Assembly: GCA_049276515.1 (NCBI GenBank)
Contig: JBASWO010000081.1
Location: 1-7,130 of the forward strand
Length of the DNA stretch: 7,130 bases
Direction: 5' to 3'
Source of the DNA: JAATFY01 sp049276515
GTDB lineage: Bacteria > Pseudomonadota > Alphaproteobacteria > UBA9219
The position numbers were made by a program, and so were the translations under genes. Each line of letters begins with the position of its first letter. The first letter of the stretch is position 1. Positions 5,865-7,130 of this stretch are shown here, piece after piece. The notes under the pieces were generated by a model. That model saw nothing but the letters and a program-made list of their open reading frames with translations, had not been told where the DNA came from and did not search any database.

Positions 5865-6160
5865 AACTCGTCCGACAGCAAAACATCGTGAAAATTCAAT
5901 CTGATATTTATTAATCAGGCTCAATCGAGCCGACTATTGCGTTGGCTCTTTTAGCTCTTCCACATGAAATATTGCCGGATTTCTAAATTCGTACACTGGC
6001 ACTTCTATTTTCATTTTGGCGTCATTACAGACTGTATTTATTGGCCTTCTGTTTGGTATTTTTGGATTTAAATTGCTTCGCAATGTATATATTGAAGTTA
6101 TAGGCTCAATATTATCAGGCCCGAGTCATACTTCGAGCAAGATACGCGGATGGAAAAATC
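5865..6160 (+). other. Leader/intergenic region upstream of the SulP gene
   Basis: This 296-base stretch between the FNR-like palindrome and the SulP start has no convincing gene. It holds a chain of hairpins at 5901-5952 (described under the terminator), a small inverted repeat ATTGC-TTC-GCAAT (6072-6084), and a weak plus-strand promoter match TTGGAT (6062-6067) and TATATA (6086-6091) with 18 bases between. If that promoter is used, the SulP leader would be about 60-65 bases and would bypass the terminator. An open frame starting TTG at 6016 encodes 62 residues with a hydrophobic stretch but no ribosome site, and it overlaps the SulP start; I do not call it a gene. Confidence 0.4.
5927..5952 (+). 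terminator. Intrinsic terminator candidate with competing upstream hairpin (possible attenuator)
   Basis: GAGCCGAC (5927-5934) pairs with GTTGGCTC (5941-5948) as an 8-bp stem with one G-U pair and a 6-base loop, followed at once by TTTT (5949-5952), on the plus strand only. The 5' arm GAGCC can pair instead with GGCTC at 5918-5922 across a 4-base loop, and that arm overlaps a third pairing, CTGAT/ATCAG (5901-5905, 5914-5918). Such mutually exclusive hairpins are the form of an attenuator in front of the SulP gene. The T tract is short and no plus-strand promoter is evident before it, so a chance structure cannot be excluded. Confidence 0.45.
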
Positions 6161-7130
6161 TTGGATACAACACAGTTCACCCCCAAAATTTATACACTTC
6201 TTAAAAACGGCTATACGAAAACTGATTTTCGTGCCGACGTAATTGCTGGACTAACTGTTGCTATTGTTGCACTGCCTTTAGCTATGGCTCTCGCCATTGC
6301 CAGCGGCACTTCACCTGATAAAGGAATAATCACGGCCGTTGTGGCCGGTTTTTTAATTTCATTATTGGGTGGTTCCCGTGTGCAAATAGGCGGGCCAACC
6401 GGTGCTTTTGTTGTCGTGGTATATAACGTTATTACTCATCACGGCTATGACGGGCTTATTCTCGCCACCCTTCTGGCAGGCGTTATCCTGATCATTGCGG
6501 GCTATGCCAAGTTGGGGCAAGTCATTAAATTTATTCCACGACCTGTCATTACCGGTTTTACGGCGGGCATTGCCGTCATTATTGCCTCTTCTCAAGTAAA
6601 AGATTTTTTAGGTTTGAAGCTGGATAAAGTCCCCGCTGATTTTATACCAAAATGGAAGGCTATTTTAGAAACACTTTCCACAGCACATGGCCCTACTTTC
6701 TTGATGGGTATTGGCGCTTTGCTTTTAATTATTTTACTGCACCGTCTCCGCCCTAAGCTTCCGGCTTACTTATTCGTGGTGGGTTTCTCCAGTTTGCTCG
6801 CTTTCGTGTTCCATATACCTGTCGATACAATTGGCTCCCGTTTTCCAGAGATTGCGACAGGATTGTCAATACCCAGCATACCATCATTAAGTTTTCAGCA
6901 AATCCAAGCCATCATTCCTTCAGCCTTTACCATCGCCTTTCTCGCCGGGATAGAATCCCTTCTATCCGCGACGGTTGCCGACAGCATCACGGGCTATAAG
7001 CACCGTCCCAATCAGGAACTGGTTGCACAAGGTGTAGCCAATATGGCCTCCGCTCTTTTTGGCGGCATGCCCGCTACAGGGGCGATAGCTCGAACTGCAA
7101 CCAATATTAAAACGGGCGCCAGAACACCCC
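6161..7130 (+). CDS. SulP-family anion transporter, N-terminal part (cut by right edge)
   Basis: This inner-membrane secondary transporter belongs to the SulP/SLC26 family, which moves sulfate, bicarbonate or C4-dicarboxylates. I read 323 codons in an uninterrupted frame to the window end. Family signatures are YTKTDFRADVIAGLTVAIVALPLAMALAIASG (18-49), SRVQIGGPTGAFVVVV (72-87), KFIPRPVITGFTAGIAVIIASSQVKDFLG (123-151) and AFLAGIESLLSATVADSITGYKHRPNQELVAQG through ARTATNIKTGARTP (259-323). Later helices and any C-terminal STAS domain lie outside. The frame has a TAG at about 6102-6104 and no ATG or GTG before the first helix, so TTG at 6161 is the best start; it gives a family-like N-terminus, with GGA about six bases upstream. 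An ATG at 6150 is out of frame by one base across an A5 run, so a sequencing indel is an alternative. The substrate is not determinable here; the divergent sulfurtransferase hints at sulfur but is not proof. Confidence 0.92.
   Translation, partial: MDTTQFTPKIYTLLKNGYTKTDFRADVIAGLTVAIVALPLAMALAIASGTSPDKGIITAVVAGFLISLLGGSRVQIGGPTGAFVVVVYNVITHHGYDGLILATLLAGVILIIAGYAKLGQVIKFIPRPVITGFTAGIAVIIASSQVKDFLGLKLDKVPADFIPKWKAILETLSTAHGPTFLMGIGALLLIILLHRLRPKLPAYLFVVGFSSLLAFVFHIPVDTIGSRFPEIATGLSIPSIPSLSFQQIQAIIPSAFTIAFLAGIESLLSATVADSITGYKHRPNQELVAQGVANMASALFGGMPATGAIARTATNIKTGARTP

Noticed and set aside
6016..6204. 62-residue hydrophobic open frame starting TTG, overlapping the SulP start
   Set aside because: It has no ribosome site, uses a weak start, ends in low-complexity sequence inside the SulP N-terminal coding region and resembles no family I know.

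Overview
The window is about 7.1 kb of ordinary-looking chromosomal sequence from a Pseudomonadota bacterium, most likely an alphaproteobacterium of moderate GC content. The best taxonomic clue is the LivG-type ATPase: its long insert between the Q-loop and the signature motif (LMHASGY...GLPHYRRAE) and its LPYG.QRRLEIARAMCT signature are, from memory, typical of alphaproteobacterial LivG. The short AmpG, the VUT-family transporter and the CCA-encoding tRNA-Glu genes fit the same group. Genus cannot be resolved from the sequence alone.

Layout. Bases 1-576 (minus strand) hold the N-terminal 192 residues of a branched-chain amino-acid ABC transporter ATPase (livG), cut by the window edge at its Walker B motif. 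Bases 650-2416 (minus) encode a complete secreted subtilisin-like protease with a signal peptide, a prodomain, the S8 catalytic domain and two Ig-like repeats. A 424-base gap (2417-2840) with two inverted repeats separates it from a plus-strand run: tRNA-Glu(UUC), ampG (muropeptide permease), a YhhQ/VUT-family queuosine-precursor transporter, and tRNA-Glu(CUC). The two tRNA genes are identical outside the anticodon arm and bracket the two transporter genes.

Bases 5200-5757 (minus) encode a YgaP-like protein: a rhodanese domain fused to a two-helix DUF2892 membrane module. Its upstream region carries the most striking signal in the window, an exact 18-bp palindrome containing TTGAC-CGCG-GTCAA. 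This fits a CRP/FNR-superfamily box and is centred 41.5 bases before the start point implied by a TATATA -10 element. A second inverted repeat encloses that -10 element.

From 6161 to the right edge lies the first 323 codons of a SulP-family anion transporter that appears to start at TTG. The roughly 300 bases before it contain a plausible intrinsic terminator that competes with an upstream hairpin, which suggests attenuation. The rhodanese and SulP genes are divergent and could both belong to sulfur or anion handling, but that link is inference.

I found no mobile element, CRISPR array, toxin-antitoxin or defence module. The novelty, if any, lies in the regulatory DNA around 5809-5952 and in the twin tRNA-Glu arrangement. 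No wholly new system is supported.
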